Positions 40,413-54,330 of a DNA stretch of 64,000 bases are shown one piece after another. The stretch's first letter is position 1, and every line of letters begins with the position of its first letter. A program made the translations under genes and the position numbers. This stretch comes from Parelaphostrongylus tenuis (taxonomy: Eukaryota > Nematoda > Chromadorea > Rhabditida > Metastrongylidae): the NCBI GenBank assembly GCA_019055375.1, contig JAHQIW010000810.1, positions 124,001 through 188,000 on the forward strand, given 5' to 3'. The notes beneath the pieces were generated by a model. That model ran no database searches, had not been told where the DNA came from, and was given only the letters and a program-made list of their open reading frames with translations.

Positions 40413-43400
40413 GGTCATTGCCTAAGCGTGAGTAAAAATCAAAGTTCTACTGTTCCAGATGAAAAAAGATTTATTCTCGCAATATTTCCACCTTGCCAAT
40501 GAGACCATAAGAAATTTAGTTTTCTGATGATCCACAGTAATAAAGGATCATATGGAACTGTTCTGAAACCGTCCTTTTCCGCAAGTTGTTGTACAATTTA
40601 CTATTACTTCAACCAAAGCCTTCAATTAATCAATTAATCGACGTCAATGATAGGAACAACTCCACGGTCATTTTTTGAGAGGCTCCAAATCCAAATCGAA
40701 CTTGCCGAAATGATAACAAATGGCTTCTCTTAGCTGGATAAAAAACGTCCCTCAAGTACATTAATTACGTCTCGAAAAAAAACCGTGGAAAGGATTTTAA
40801 TTCCCCCTCGAAAAAGGTTAAACAATTGCTATAAATTTAATGGAGAAAAAGACTTCATTAAAATATGTGTGAAACCATGAAATTCAATAATAATGTAGAA
40901 CGAGGAAAATTCATATCAAAACAAATGTATTAAAACACAAGAAAAAGAATTTTATCTGATTGACTGCGCAAAAGTGTATCGCATATATGCGTTTACGGCC
41001 GCGAAGTAGCAGAATAATCACTTGGCAATGGGTGCACAACCAACTCTTTACCACTTTGTGGCCTTCTCAGGAAAACTTTAATGCACCGTTGAGTTTTTCA
41101 TTCACCTCGTCAATCGACATTCTCCAGAAAAGTGCTTTTACATAGCCGAAAGAATCTAACAACTGCTAATAAACGTAAAACAAATGTACACCTTCTCTAT
41201 GAAGTCTACGACAACGGCAATACTTCCGGTTTCGTTTTATATTTCTTTTTGCTCTATATAAAAAACAAATCGGTTTTTGTGTGCTTTGTAAGGGCATGCA
41301 ATGACATGATGCTTTATGTTCAACCGTCCTCTTCAGTGCCTAACTGAAACAAGAAGTTTTCTCTTAAGAAGAAAGCAGTGTTTGTCATAAGGGAAAAACG
41401 AAGAATAGATCATGTGAGCCATATCTGATTAGCAACCTGCTCAAGTCAGAATGCTTCGAATAGCGTGATTATAGGAGTTCATAATTGCAAAAGCAAATGC
41501 GACGAAGTCTTAGCGTCGATAAAACTTACTATAACCTCGTAAAGGCTTATAAATATAATGAAACATCGATTATCATGTTGAGATCTAATCACACCCAGTT
41601 TGCGACGGCATCATTACTACGCGACACGAATATAGGTTATGAATATAGCAAAGAAGCACACTTTGCACTAACACACAGTTAAGTTTCTTCCATCACACGA
41701 AACCTTTCGGTTCTGACTCTCTATACGAGGAAGAAGAACAATATTGACATTGTAGATGTAAGTGTTAGGAGAAAGCCTTTCGCTTTTGACATTTTCTAGC
41801 ACACAAGTTTTATTTCAGAGTGTTGGATCAATTCTAGACATAGACATTTCCAACTGGAACTAACTCGGACGGCGTCGACTAACATTTCCTCTCCTGAGAT
41901 GCAGTACCCACTAATAAAAAACCGAGTACATAACCCAAAAGAAAGCTTCAAAGTCTTTTCAGTGGATCTCATATCAAAAGCACGCCATTTGAGTAACTCT
42001 TGTGCGTGACAAGGAAAAATAGATGCTCGCAAACGGTTAACACACGGTAATTAGGAGTCGATTAACATTGTCTATAGATGCTATTATGAACATCACTTCT
42101 ATTTCGAAACGTAGGACCTACGGATCACTTGCTCTTAAGTATATTCACTAATTGAATCCCCAATCTTTGTTACAATTAACTCACACTTTTCGTATAAATA
42201 TAAGATCGTCATTGCTTTATCATTTATCATAATTGGTAAACCTTTTTGGGTGAGCAACTGCGACGTTCAGGGAGGGTTCATCCTTCCTTTGAGAGAATCT
42301 CCAAAACAGAAACGGATCGACAATTCGATTTGGAAGTCCACTTAAGCCTAAACTCGAGGATGGAATAGCTCCCCTTCTCCTGAAAACTAGTTACAAAGTG
42401 GCCAATCTGCTAGTAATGCACGACTACGGATACCATAAGGACGATCTCAAAACACCCATCTAAATGCCTCGGGAATTTAGCGAGCGGCGGATATCTCCAG
42501 TAATAAACTCATCACATTATATCACACGAATTTCTGCAATCTCGCTTAATTTATAACGCCCGGTATGGACATAGAATATCTATACGCCTTTCGCATAAAT
42601 AACGATAATGGACACTGTGGTGCCCACTTCCAGTTTAGTGAGTTTCAGAACCTATTCTACCGCACTACGTAATTTCATTCGATAGCTATTCGGAAGGGGG
42701 TTCGAAACAGGAGGGGTAAGATCAAAAATCGATTCTCTACTTTTAATGAACTAAAAACCTTTTGAATAAAGTTCATTGACCACCAATATACGCAAAATAC
42801 TTCGAGTATTGACTGCATGACGGACTATAGTAACACATAGTAGATGGTAGCATTCGTATCACTCATATCGATAGAATAGATCAGTCTCTTCTATGAATAT
42901 GTCATGCACAAAACCCCTGAAACTCTTCAATCACTGAAAGAGTATTTTATTGTCAAAAAATAAGAAAGTCCACAATCGACGAAAAATTGTTTGCAGTCCT
43001 ACTGGGTCAACAAGGCTAAACACCACGCGTGCGTTAAAAGTTATCCATTCTCATCTTTTACCTCCACATAAAAAGCACATAATTACAATTGATACAGACA
43101 AGCCTTTGTATTGATAAACACGGATTGTACGCGCTCTATTATCAGTTGCAAAGGGCAATTTGCAAAGAAAATCTACGAAGTTGATGATAGCAAGTTCAAT
43201 GCCACTGTTCTCCTTGCCTATTTCCTTGCAAACTCAATCCCCAGCTGAAAGTCGCTGTAAAGACAGAATTTAACAAACAACACGATTCTTTTTAAGATCG
43301 ATAACATCTTCACAAAAAGGACGGCTTTTATTGACACCTCAGTAAATCCAATATAGCGCTCTGATGCTAACATTTAGTTCAGTCATAAGCCTTTGAAGAA

Positions 43401-43548
43401 CTTACGACGCCAGGAAAAAAAAGGCAAGTGATTTATGTCATCAGCCATTCTGAACAGATTGCATACTTCACATGAATAGTGGGTGACGGATAGAGAGACA
43501 TCTGAACAAAAACCACAAGTACCTGGTCTAAGGACATAAGGACATAAT
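40413..43548. other. No gene recognised
   Basis: AT-rich sequence with only short frames. Isolated splice-like motifs did not join into a consistent coding series. Confidence 0.5.
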
Positions 43549-44420
43549 GTTGGTTTGCCTCATAATTTCTTTGGTACTATGGTTTTAATCAGCTTTTTCT
43601 ATTTCAAATCGCGTTATTGCCAAAAGGTTGTTATGTTTGAGTATATGTCTAAGAATAGAACGATAAGATATATATATGGTCGCATTCTTAGCGAAATGGG
43701 CTACTGCAAAGATGTCTCGATTGGCATCTCATGTTTTGAACGACCACGATCGCGCTGCAAGCGTGACCATCTGCAAAAGTCTTCAGCTGAGACCGCACAA
43801 GCAAGAATTTCTCAAGTCGATCATCACTAGAGTTAAATCCTAAGTGTGCTAAGAGAACAACGTGCGCCACTTCTACTGGCTGCCTCGTGACAAAGACCCG
43901 CCAGCTCAACCAAAGTTCAAGTTTCATAGTCGTAAGACTATGCTCTTGGTTCAGTGAGATTGGAAAAGCATGCTATTTTGGGCACTTCTCGACATCTAGC
44001 AGGCAATGCCCACGTCAACGCGGGACGACTCCGGAAGTTGGCTGCAGCAGTTCAAGAAGTGTCCGCAACGACTTAGTAAAGCTCTTTTTCAGGATAACGC
44101 TCGACCTCACATTGTGAAGTCGCTTCGTCACATTTTTGAGAAATTGGTCTGGATTGGAATGCCACATCCACCGTATGGCCTTAATATTGCTCCATCAGAT
44201 TATCATCTTATCCCTACCCTGAAGCAGCATCTGCGGGAGAAAAGATTTAAAGACTACGACTATCCCAAAAGTATCCTCACCGACTTCTTTAATCGCCAGC
44301 CTCCTTCGTTCTGAGAAGAAGGCATCCAATCTATGCCCAGCAAATGACTGAATATCATCGACCGTTGCTCTTCATTGGACTGTTATTTGAAAACTTCGTT
44401 TTGAAATCTCAGTATAATCT
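43549..44420 (+). mobile_element. Mariner transposon relic, copy 3 (most complete)
   Basis: The 3' half (44006-44314) holds an open frame with the C-terminal mariner transposase catalytic domain: FQDNARPHIV, MPHPPYGLNIAPSDYH and LKQHLREKRF. The two Asp residues (DNARPH and PSDYH) are separated by 34 residues, the D34D spacing of mariner. The 5' half is scrambled by frameshifts and lacks a readable first catalytic Asp, so it is inactive. No terminal repeats could be set exactly. Confidence 0.85.
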
Positions 44421-47400
44421 CAAAGACTTTTGAATCTTTTCAAAGTTTTCATATCTGGTATGTCAGTGGCTCACGTGCGCTTCGGTGGTCGCTACCAAAT
44501 ATTCGAAAAGGCTCAAAACAGTCTTTGAGAACATATCATTGATCACTATGATGATTACAATGTTGATTGATCGATTTCTTCAAAACATAACAATTGAATT
44601 ATCAGAAGTGTCGAATTGGGAAAGAAATTATGGGGAAATCCAAGTTTTACTGAACTAGTATCAGTTCCTTGAACAAGAAAATCGGTCTATCTTCCACCAA
44701 AACGCAGTTTCATTATAACAAATCAAAACTTAAGCTTGATCCTAGAGCGAGTACTGAGAGCTACGGATAATTATGAGATCTGAAGGTCTTTCCACAAAGA
44801 TATACAATCATAGAAACAGGAAAAACTGTTTCTAGTAGCTTAAGAATGAGCTAGTTTAGAAAACAGTTGATATTTTTGTGAACACAACGCCTTAGTACGA
44901 GGATGAGATTGCTATCATATACTGCAATAGCGGGTTAGCGTGGGTAGCGTAAAAAACGCTTTAATCCTTTTCATCACAATTTCAGACTCCAAAATAAAAA
45001 AAGGCCCTGCTTTCCTTCTTCTGAAGTTGGAGTTGCGTCAGAGAGCATGAATATAGGCACAGCAGCAAAACCACATAATATCATAGTTCGCTCATTACAA
45101 ACCACTTGTCACAAATTCCAACCACTCTTCGTGGTTCCAACTCAGATTATAACTTGCCCTTGAAAAAAAACCAACTACGAAAGGACATCGCGTACAATCA
45201 TCCTATCCAACCAAAGGGATCTCTTCATATTCATTGCCTTTGTTGTTGGTAGACTCATTCCGAAGAGTATACATTGACCATGCATATCAGCAAAGGCGAA
45301 GCCCATTCAACCCAGCAAACAGTGTTCCGACAGCCACCCAAGCTATGCCGAAAGTATTGTTATATCAGATCATACAAGTTTGTTACAAATACTACTTTTC
45401 CCGTATCGTAACCTTCGACAATTACGAAATAGTATTCAACAGTGTGTAAACGAATGAAATCTCATATCTGGTCGCCGACCGAGAACTGAATCCGTTCTAT
45501 ACAAGAAGTGATTGTCATTATAACGGAGCCACGGAAAGAAAGCTTTTCGTGTTCTGTACTGCTCGACTAGAAAAAAGGGGCGCAATGAGGCAATATTATC
45601 TCACGATGAAGCTGTTTACTGCCACAATTCAGAGGATAATTTAGTTAATCGATTCAGACCAGAACGGAAATTTCTGTCATAAAACTCTTTTAATGGTCAT
45701 TTTTAAACTAAAAGTGAAACAAAAACATAGGGCAGAGCACAAGGAAACGGGAAAAAACATCGGACACGCATAAATGGGAATAATACCCACTCCACGATAA
45801 AACGATTGGTGCGATGGTGAACAGATCGAATCGAACTGTTCTTTGATTACAAAGACCATCTCGTACGTGTGCACTGCACATTGAGAGCATCACGAAAATG
45901 ATTTACACAAAACAGGAGGAACAACAGTTGCGTCTGAGACGTTCGAAGAAACCACCAACCCACTAAGCGAATTAAAACTCGGCGCACACTCTTTTCATTC
46001 AACAGTTAGTCTTTGCGTCCCGCTACGCGATAAATATGTAGCTAGATTTTTCAGAGATGCCAACATTTGCACGAAATCACAAAATGCTTGAGCGATGACG
46101 TAATTCACATGCACATTTAACAAGAGTTCAAACATTCGAAGACCATTTCGCCTCTAAGATCCACGAGAACATAAACATTAGATTAAACAGATGACTAATT
46201 CATCTATCCGAAAAGGTGACTTTAAAATTGGCGAAAACTACAACAGCACATATGTCAGTCAGAAGCAAAAGTCCCTCTAAAGTGCTCATTTACGGTACGG
46301 GTCGATGTGTAATGGCTCACGTAAGTTAGCTGTATTCACAGCAGAAGACGATTTCTCAATTATTTAATAGGCTTCACAAACGTAACTTCTATAGTACAAC
46401 TCGGGGAGCCGCTATAGGCCTCACAATTAAGTAACTGCAAAGATGTGAAAAGACACTTGAGCTTACTGTTACACCTATGCGATGAAAGCTCCTAACGGGC
46501 TCCTTAATACGCAACATTCAAAGCAATATCATTTTTCTACTGCTATTAAAAACAAATTGATTTTCAATAAGTGTTAAAAACTTTAGGTTCTTCATTCACG
46601 ATAGCGAGACTCGCACAAATAAAATCGTTTGAATTTTTTTAAAAATTTCGGAATAGTTTTTTTCCCTCGGAAGATAACTTTATTGTTCTCAAGACGAATG
46701 AAGATTTCTAAAACGCCAGTTTTACCTAAAAAATTCCCTCATCTATAGTTGCTAGGTTTGAAGACAGATAACAAACTGCAACTGTTTGCATGAGCGCACT
46801 AGCGGTCGATATGAAAGATATTTGAAGATGTTTTCGAGTACGGCTGTATTAAATATTGCACGATAAATCTATTTGCCAATGTGACACAAATCTCCACCAC
46901 ATGAGATGAGAAAAGAGTTCACCAACGATACTAACACTATGGATTATGCGGTTTTCATTGTTTAGCTAACATGAGCTTTTTATGAATTTTTATTATGGCT
47001 ATTTCGGCGGTCCCACCTCCATCGGAGTTAAATGAAAATTCATGAAACCTCGTGATGGAACACACTGAAATAAAAGAGATATTAACAACGCACATCGAGG
47101 TCCAATGAAAGTTGGAAGTCAAGGTTTGCTCACCTAGGATTGATCAAGTTTAGATTTTGTCGTACAATTCGTATTTCAACTAATAAATTCGATATACATT
47201 TGAATATAGATGCTTGAAAAACGAAAAGCTAAATTTCCGATGAGCGTGGTAAACATTTGGCCCACTCTTTAATTAGTGAGTTAATGAATTCCAAGAAAAA
47301 AACGACTATCAATTTCGGCGCAACGAGGGCAATTTTCATGGACACTCGCGCGCTCATTTATACGTACTTGCCAGGTACGTGTTAACTGAAAGCATAAACG

Positions 47401-47700
47401 ACGGCGTAAATGTCAACAATTATGCTCATCGATCTCGAGTGATTTATCAAAATTGTTAATGGACTACACTACAAGTTCTACCAAGGACCATTCTAAATCC
47501 GGTTAACTGCCGAAAGAGGTGAACTCGCTTCAGCGCGGCTGAGGTGCTTTACTTCATTCGCGTAATGCTTGTTTCTGCTCCATTCGTCCCGATAAGACTC
47601 CCATGAAAAACAACACCGCGAAAGGTAACAACTTCTATGACCATCCAACTCAGTCATTGTTGTTCTGAAAACGGTTGATGCGACGAGACATTATCCGAAA
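44421..47700. other. No gene recognised
   Basis: Nothing convincing. A short minus-strand hydrophobic frame near 45290-45350 (FGIAWVAVGTLFAGLNGLRL then stop) is noted but unsupported. Confidence 0.45.
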
Positions 47701-47711
47701 AGCTGAAAAGC

Positions 47712-47965
47712 TTTCGAAGTTGCTTAATTCCGAGGAATGCATCATGCATTCGACTTCACTGAGTATTGTAAGAAAAGATTTGCATGCAAATCCACATTTT
47801 ATTATGACTTATGGTGGCTGACGGATGTATCAAGTCAGTGGCTGCTACACTACCAGATAGGTCTTGTGTCAATTCCGCCAATCGCAGAGAGATGGAAGGT
47901 TCGTTGAGCATTGAACGCGCGATGTCGCAGGCCACGTCTAACCAGTTCGCTACACGCGCCCATTA
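47712..47965 (-). repeat. tRNA-derived SINE, copy 5
   Basis: Diverged copy: the plus strand starts AATTCCGAGGAATGCATCAT and GCATTCGACTTC, and ends with GGCCACGTCTAACCAGTTCG, the complement of the A-box region. Confidence 0.65.
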
Positions 47966-49754
47966 AGTTAGCTATGATAGAAATTTGTAAAACTCTCGCG
48001 CATTTTCATTACTAAAGCAAAACACAAAAAACTACGATAAAGTCTCTACATACGAGCCGCAACGATTCAAAGCGACGGATAAATAGACCAGAAAAAAAAA
48101 ACAGCAATTGACGTCATTGCTAATGTTGACTGGAAAGCAGAAAAAAACCAAAAAAAATGTTGCATTTCGACGAATGAAGCACTTTCATAGTCTGACTTGT
48201 AGAGGATTAGAAAAAACATCACTAGCCTTCTATGTAGTAATGAAGAATTAGCTCGAAATTTCAAACAGAGAGTCGAAGATTTTCGCGAATGGGAAAGAAA
48301 AAGAAGTTTCACTAAAATAGCAAACTGCATTCTTTATGTGTGATTGGATGCTACAAAATGACTTGTACGCACCAACGAATGACAAGTTAACACAGATCTC
48401 ATACTAAAAATAGAGACAAGTGATCTGTGGGTGAAAATATGACAGCGATAGAGGATATGGAAGAGTCATGAAGTAATTGAAAGTCAGCGGAATCATAGTA
48501 GCGTGAACAACCCTGATAAAAAGCAATAAAATTCAACGTATTCAGAGCAGTGCTAAGAACTGTGATGAAGATGTGTTTTCTAATAGATACGGAGAGATTC
48601 AGCTGAAAACGGCATCTTTAATAAATACAACAACGGATTAAACACAAAAAGGATTTAAAAAGAGAAAAAAATTCAGTAAGTGCAAGAATCAGTGTCCTAT
48701 AAAGAGTTTCCACGTTGCATTTTCACAATCTACGTCAGCGATGAAAACTAAGATTGTCATCTCTGGCTGTAGTCGTTGTCGCGATGAAGGCGATAATCCC
48801 TACTCGTGAGCTGCTCAAGAATAACATCAACTACGTCATTAACTATTTAGTTGATAAAACATCTTATAGTTCAAACTCTTTTTCGGAAATACATTACAAA
48901 AGATAAATGTGATGTAAAAAGTGAGATAAAACAGAACGAACACAATTTCTAACAACTCCAAGAGTGGAGATGAGTTCACCAAATTTTTAGGAATACAGTT
49001 GTCAAATTTCAATATGAGTACCTCAAAAGCAAATAGTGAGTAAAAAGGAAAAAATACACTAGTAAGATGCTGGATTCTCTCCCAAGTATTGAAATCCGAG
49101 AACGACACTTAGCACAACATTGACACATGTGTGGCGGAATACCCGTACACATACCACCACTGTCCCACATACTACTCGACCTCGACCAATCTCCTCTTTA
49201 ATCTCTTCAAATAATCGCAACTACCTTAGAAATTTACGACGAAAACAACAGTGCCATTCGAGTATCCGTACGAAGATCTGTCAATAACGATAGAAGACCG
49301 GTAAATTCACTCAAGATACTTCTGAACAACAGAAGTACAAGATTCTTGTTTATTCAGTCATCGTCAAAGGCAAACACAATCCGCGTTTTTTTACTTAAAA
49401 GCCTACATGTAACACTTAACAGTTTCACGTCAGACGGTATGACAACACAACCATGTACCACCATCATTCTTTGCTTAAATGTCGAAACAACATGAAAAGA
49501 GGCTCCGTTAATCGATGGGCGAATGATGTTGGCAAGCCACCATCACCTTATGTAAGCCTATAGATGCCATTATGAGAACCTATGAGATCACAAGTTTCGA
49601 CAAAGTCAACACGACAGTGAGTTACAACAACATCGGAGTATGTAGCAACTGGTCAGTGAATTTTTCACGTGTCTGTCGCGAGAAACGCATCCGTGAAAAG
49701 ACATACTTTTGAGCAACAGCGGCCTGAGGTGACCCCCCATCCGTCACCACACAC
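47966..49754. other. No gene recognised
   Basis: AT-rich, only short frames, no recognisable family or splice series. Confidence 0.45.
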
Positions 49755-50025
49755 ACACAATACGTATTGGATGTATATGTTCGTATAGATGTTCATATAC
49801 AATGGATATACATATATATGTACACGTATATATATGCGTATATACACATGTATACATGCTTATGCATGTGTATATAGATGCATGTGTACACAGATGATTG
49901 TATATATGTGCATATATGCATATGTGTAAATATACACACACGTACACGCTTATGTACAGATGTATGTACATATTTCCACGATATTCATATTTGTACGTAT
50001 ATATAAATACGTATGTATGTATGCT
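49755..50025. repeat. TATG/TACA microsatellite
   Basis: A long, strongly imperfect TATATG-type array. Confidence 0.85.
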
Positions 50026-50819
50026 ACACGAATAACAACCTCCTCAATGTTAATTCACAGACAGCAGATGCACCACGCTGATTAAATCTTCATGTAACCA
50101 TTTTAATTAGAAACTACAAAGATTTTTATCAGTTCTGGAAAGGTATTTCGGTTTCCTTTAAACTTCCGCTGATATAGGATGGGTGGAATCTTGATAATCT
50201 TAACACTACTGATTTTCAAAAAGGCCTTGTAAGTGCGCTGTAGCAGCGAAAATAAGATTACGTTTCACCTTCGGGGCCGAATTTTTTCTCAGTTAAGAGG
50301 ATTAAATGTCTTCTTAACGAAATTTCATTGCATATTCAATAGCCTGGAAAACGGTGATTCTGAAAGTAAGTATAGGTTTCAATGTCATCACAGAGCAAGA
50401 AATTAACGTGTTGAAGTCGGTGATATACGCATTGAAAGTGTGTGAACGGATCGAGAAAACCATGGCGTATCAGTATTGAAAAAAACCTAAACTTTTTCGG
50501 AACGGAGAAGAAGTTCCTCAACAAAGAACGAAAATCGAGTATCTCTCAAATCGCACAGCGCGCAGCGATTTCCACACAACCTCGAAAGGAGCTATTTTTG
50601 TTACGTGATTAGCGAATTCTTCACCATTTTGAAAAAATTCCTAGGTTTTCCGTATTAGGATTGGAGAGAAGACTGTTCTGTTGGTACCTTTTTCCCTTTC
50701 ACATTTTCGCCATGAAGCTGTGAAGGACCTGCTGTGAAGTTCAAGCTACATGCTACCTATTTCGGGCTTGGAACGTTTATTCTTATCGTTCATATAGCGC
50801 TCAATGGAGTAAAGGACAG

Positions 50820-51105
50820 ACCTCTCGAATTTACCAATCCCTGACAGATGCGTCATGCACTCGTTAGTTTGTAGCTTCGTTTCATGTGATAATTGATCGC
50901 ATATTTGGCGTTTACAATGATTCTCTGTAGGCTATCAATGTATAAAGTCAGTGCTGCTATCCTCCCAAACAACTCTAACATCAGTTCACTGGCCCTAGAG
51001 GGACTTAAGGATTGTTGAGCCTCGTGAGCGGGATCGATCCATCAACTATCGATTGGCAGACCACGTGTGTGACGCGGAACACTAACCACTAAGCCAAATG
51101 TGCTC
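50820..51105 (-). repeat. tRNA-derived SINE, copy 6
   Basis: Plus strand ACCAATCCCTGACAGATGCG near the left edge and GGAACACTAACCACTAAGCC at the right (complement of the tRNA-like head), with the GTCAGTGCTGCTATCCTCCC body between. Confidence 0.75.
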
Positions 51106-51439
51106 TTTTTAGTCAATGGAGTGCGAAAATCCAACTCTAGCTCTTTCGTCAAATTGAGGCATCACAGGATACTAGAACTCTGTTGAAAAGCTATCCACTG
51201 ACCCTAGCTGAGCGAACACAGCAAACTGAGGATGGAACCCAATTTTATTTCCGCTGTTACAACGCCATAAAAAGGCCCTTTCAGAAAACAAGTAAATTAT
51301 CAAAACAACCTGAATTTAAACTTTCGAATCCTTACTAAAAGTTCAACGATAAAGCTTCGTTCACCAAAAAAAAAGCGTTGAAACGACCTTGTACCAGGAG
51401 GTACACGCCCTACTGGTTGGGTTAACAGTAACACCTGAT

Positions 51440-51602
51440 CTAGTCATCATAATAATCACGACGGAAAATCCACTTACTGAAATCAAAACGACATGGAAGG
51501 TATTTAAATGCAACCAACCTATTGAAAACCTTTTGGCTCGTTTCTTCCGAGCGTCTTCTCCATTCAAAAAACCAACAGTTTCGCAAGTACACGAATGCAG
51601 TA
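51440..51602 (-). CDS. Possible last two exons of an unidentified gene
   Basis: An exon at 51530-51602 (acceptor CTACAG, donor GTTTTC) reads LHSCTCETVGFLNGEDARKK plus RAK. A second at 51440-51476 (acceptor TTTCAG) continues in phase as SKWIFRRDYYDD and then stops. The 53-bp intron is nematode-like. I cannot name the protein and found no upstream exons. It does not match the missing SMU1 C-terminus. Confidence 0.4.
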
Positions 51603-52194
51603 CTGTAGTATGAAAATTTTTCAAAATATGTTTAAGGAAACACTGAAAGAAAAGAGAAATGAAAAAGATACTGTGAGAACGAGTTCATCCATAAAAACGA
51701 ACAAGATAACAAACAAATGTACAGCGGAAACTGTTTATAAACACAAGAAACTACTCTCCAATAAGGGTTTTGGAAATTCAAAATGCATAAGAAACGACAT
51801 TGCTCACGACTTCATTGTTCGTTCTCCAAATTGACCAGTTTTCTTACATAAAATCGTTTAGCAAATAAGAGGTCATTGGACTTCCAAATTAAGATAATGT
51901 AAAAAAGGCTATGCAAACGTTTACAACAATAACAAATATCATGCAATACAACAATAAGAGATAGGAGATCAATCTTTCCACAGCTTCAACAATGTGTCTT
52001 CTGAGATGGTCGCTATTAAATTTTGATTCGGATGATGTGCTAGGCCAAGTACGGTTTTCTCGCTGACCTGAACATTCGCTGAGCATTAACGCATATGCAT
52101 AGGTATGGATAAATATGCACATGTACGTACGTATATAAATATAAATATATATATTTATACATATATTAAGATGCCTAAAAAGTTCTGATAATTT

Positions 52195-53400
52195 TGCAGT
52201 TTGTTAAATTTAGTAGTGATATATTTTTTATTGATGATCCTAATCTTATCGAGTTCTTCATCCAATTTTGGTCTAGAATCTGCTTGATTGATTTGTCTGT
52301 TTCCACGTGAGCTAAAGTTATGGATCGTAAAATCAACAAACCGCAGTAATTTAGTTATACAAGACGGGAATGAAAACGACCGACATCGTTAAAATCGACT
52401 GATTTCGAACCACTGTCTACAGAGCCGTGAAACGTGTGTCAAAGAGACTGGAGGGATAGAGGACCGTCCTCGAAAAGGTCGTCCAACCACTCATCTACTC
52501 CGAAAAACATTCAGAAGATCAGTTGCCAAGTTCAACGAAATGCGGAGTGCTCGACGCTCAAAATGGCTCAGAGAGCTCGGGATCAGCGAGCGAAGCGTCA
52601 GAAGCGTTATCAAAAATAAGCTGAAGCAGCGCATATACCTGATCGCTCTTATTCACATTCTGGACAAAAAAAATGAAGGAAGTTTTCGAAGAAAAACTTC
52701 AAAAGCTCCTCGACTGATTCGTTTGATCGTTGGTGATCGTATGTCGAGGAAGCTTTTCACGAATGGGAGAAATTTCATGACCAAACTCCTTCCCACACAA
52801 TCGTTGAAATCGACGTCAACTTCTCAAGCAGAGTCGGCAGTAGTCCGCAGTAGCAAAAACCATAGTGCGAGTCATTATCCGGCCTCTGTGATAGCCTGAG
52901 CCGACATTTGTACTACCGAAAGACGCCGTTGCTCTTTATCAACGGAAACGGCAAGAATAACGTTGCCAGCTCTCACCAGCAAATTTCACGGGTTATAATA
53001 GAGTCTTGGAATACCCAACAAATTGGCGCCGACGGCTTTACGCGTCATGCGACTGAGCTCTTGCACATTCGGCCCATTCAACGATTGTCACCTGTCAAAA
53101 GCAGTTTCTAGGCTTTTCAAGCAAGGACATTTGGCAGTCAAACTTGCCGGATCTCAATCCCATGGACTAGTCCGTACGGTGCATACTGGAGAAAAAGGTC
53201 TCGGCTAATCGCTATATTAATGTAGACGGAGACGCAGCGTAGACATAAAAGGCTCTGACATGCGCTTAGGAACGAATTTACAGTGGTAACGTGTGCGAGC
53301 AGTGTTGGAAATTTTTGCAAACGACGTAAATGTATAGAGACCACATGAAGAAATTCTGCTTTATTACAAACTTTTTAATTTGTTGTTCAAACTGTTGACG
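52195..53400 (+). mobile_element. Tc1/maT-like transposon relic, copy 2
   Basis: Frame pieces in order: RGPSSKRSSNHSSTPKN (GRP-type linker, shifted frame), WLRELGISERSVRSVIKNKL (second helix-turn-helix), then near 53130 QSNLPDLNPMD followed by a stop and LEKKVSANRYINVD. The PDLNPMD motif is the last catalytic Asp region of Tc1/mariner-type transposases. Several frameshifts and stops. Homologous to the relic at 26.2-27.4 kb. Confidence 0.7.
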
Positions 53401-53489
53401 TAATTATTCTCTTGACTGAATGCATTAATCTATTTATGCATTATTATTTCTGTTGAAATATCCAAAAAAATTGACCTTTTACGTACCAT

Positions 53490-53760
53490 TTATGTATGCA
53501 TATAAATGTATATATGTACATTTGTAACACATGTACTTCACACTTTGACACTTTATTGATCCGTCTTCACAGTTTTTTTCTCACTGTGCAGATCCCAGTA
53601 CTACTAGCATTCAATTCAGTTGTGTTGAATTATACATTATATATCATACACATAGATGCATATACATATACGTGTGTATGTGTATATGAAGTCGTGCATA
53701 CACATGTATGCATATATATATATATTATATATATATTATATATATATATATTATATATGG
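53490..53760. repeat. TATG/TA microsatellites around a foldback end
   Basis: TATG repeats at 53490-53520 and a palindromic TATATATTA array at 53638-53760. Between them, 53544-53640 matches one terminus of the foldback element at 8.1 kb (TTGATCCGTCTTCACAG, GCAGATCCCAGTACTACTAG). Confidence 0.75.
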
Positions 53761-54214
53761 CTTAAAGCTTAGCCGGAAACATGGATTCGCATCAGTAACT
53801 AATGGTATGTACTTGACGTTCGTTGCTGGAAGGAAGTGAGTTAACAAGTCGTTTCCGATGAACATGCCACAACAAATCAACCAGCTTTGATGAAGTCGAG
53901 ACTTTGGGCTTTCCCACAGACTTCGACAATTTTTCCACACAACATCGTATCTTCAACGATATGCACAGGGTACAATCAGAGCCAGAACCAACTCCAAAAG
54001 AACGTCTGATAACATCCCAACGGGACTCAAGGAAGTATATTAGTGACCTTCAGACAGTCCAACTATACTACCAAAACCAATTATTTGCAGTTGCTTGCAT
54101 TACCGATGTCTTGTTCGTAATACCAGACTTCAGAGATTATTTTGTAGAGTACGATGATACGTTTGCCCATGGCTGGTTGCGAACAATACCTTGTGTCGTA
54201 AAAAGAATAGTAAC

Positions 54215-54330
54215 AAAACAGGAGTCCTCGTAGTGCAATGGTTAGCATGCCTCCCCAGGAAGGGTAAGTCTAAGTTCAGTTCGCGCCCAGGTTCAAAGTT
54301 TCGTATATCACTCGACAGTATTGGACATAT
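54215..54330 (+). repeat. tRNA-cored element, partial copy
   Basis: GTAGTGCAATGGTTAGCATGCC (A-box-like), a degraded B-box region, then GGTTCAAAGTTTCGTATATC, the family's 3' arm. Confidence 0.55.

Noticed and set aside
53904..54233. 109-codon plus-strand open frame
   Set aside because: No recognisable domain or splice context, and it runs into a tRNA-cored element; not supported as a gene.
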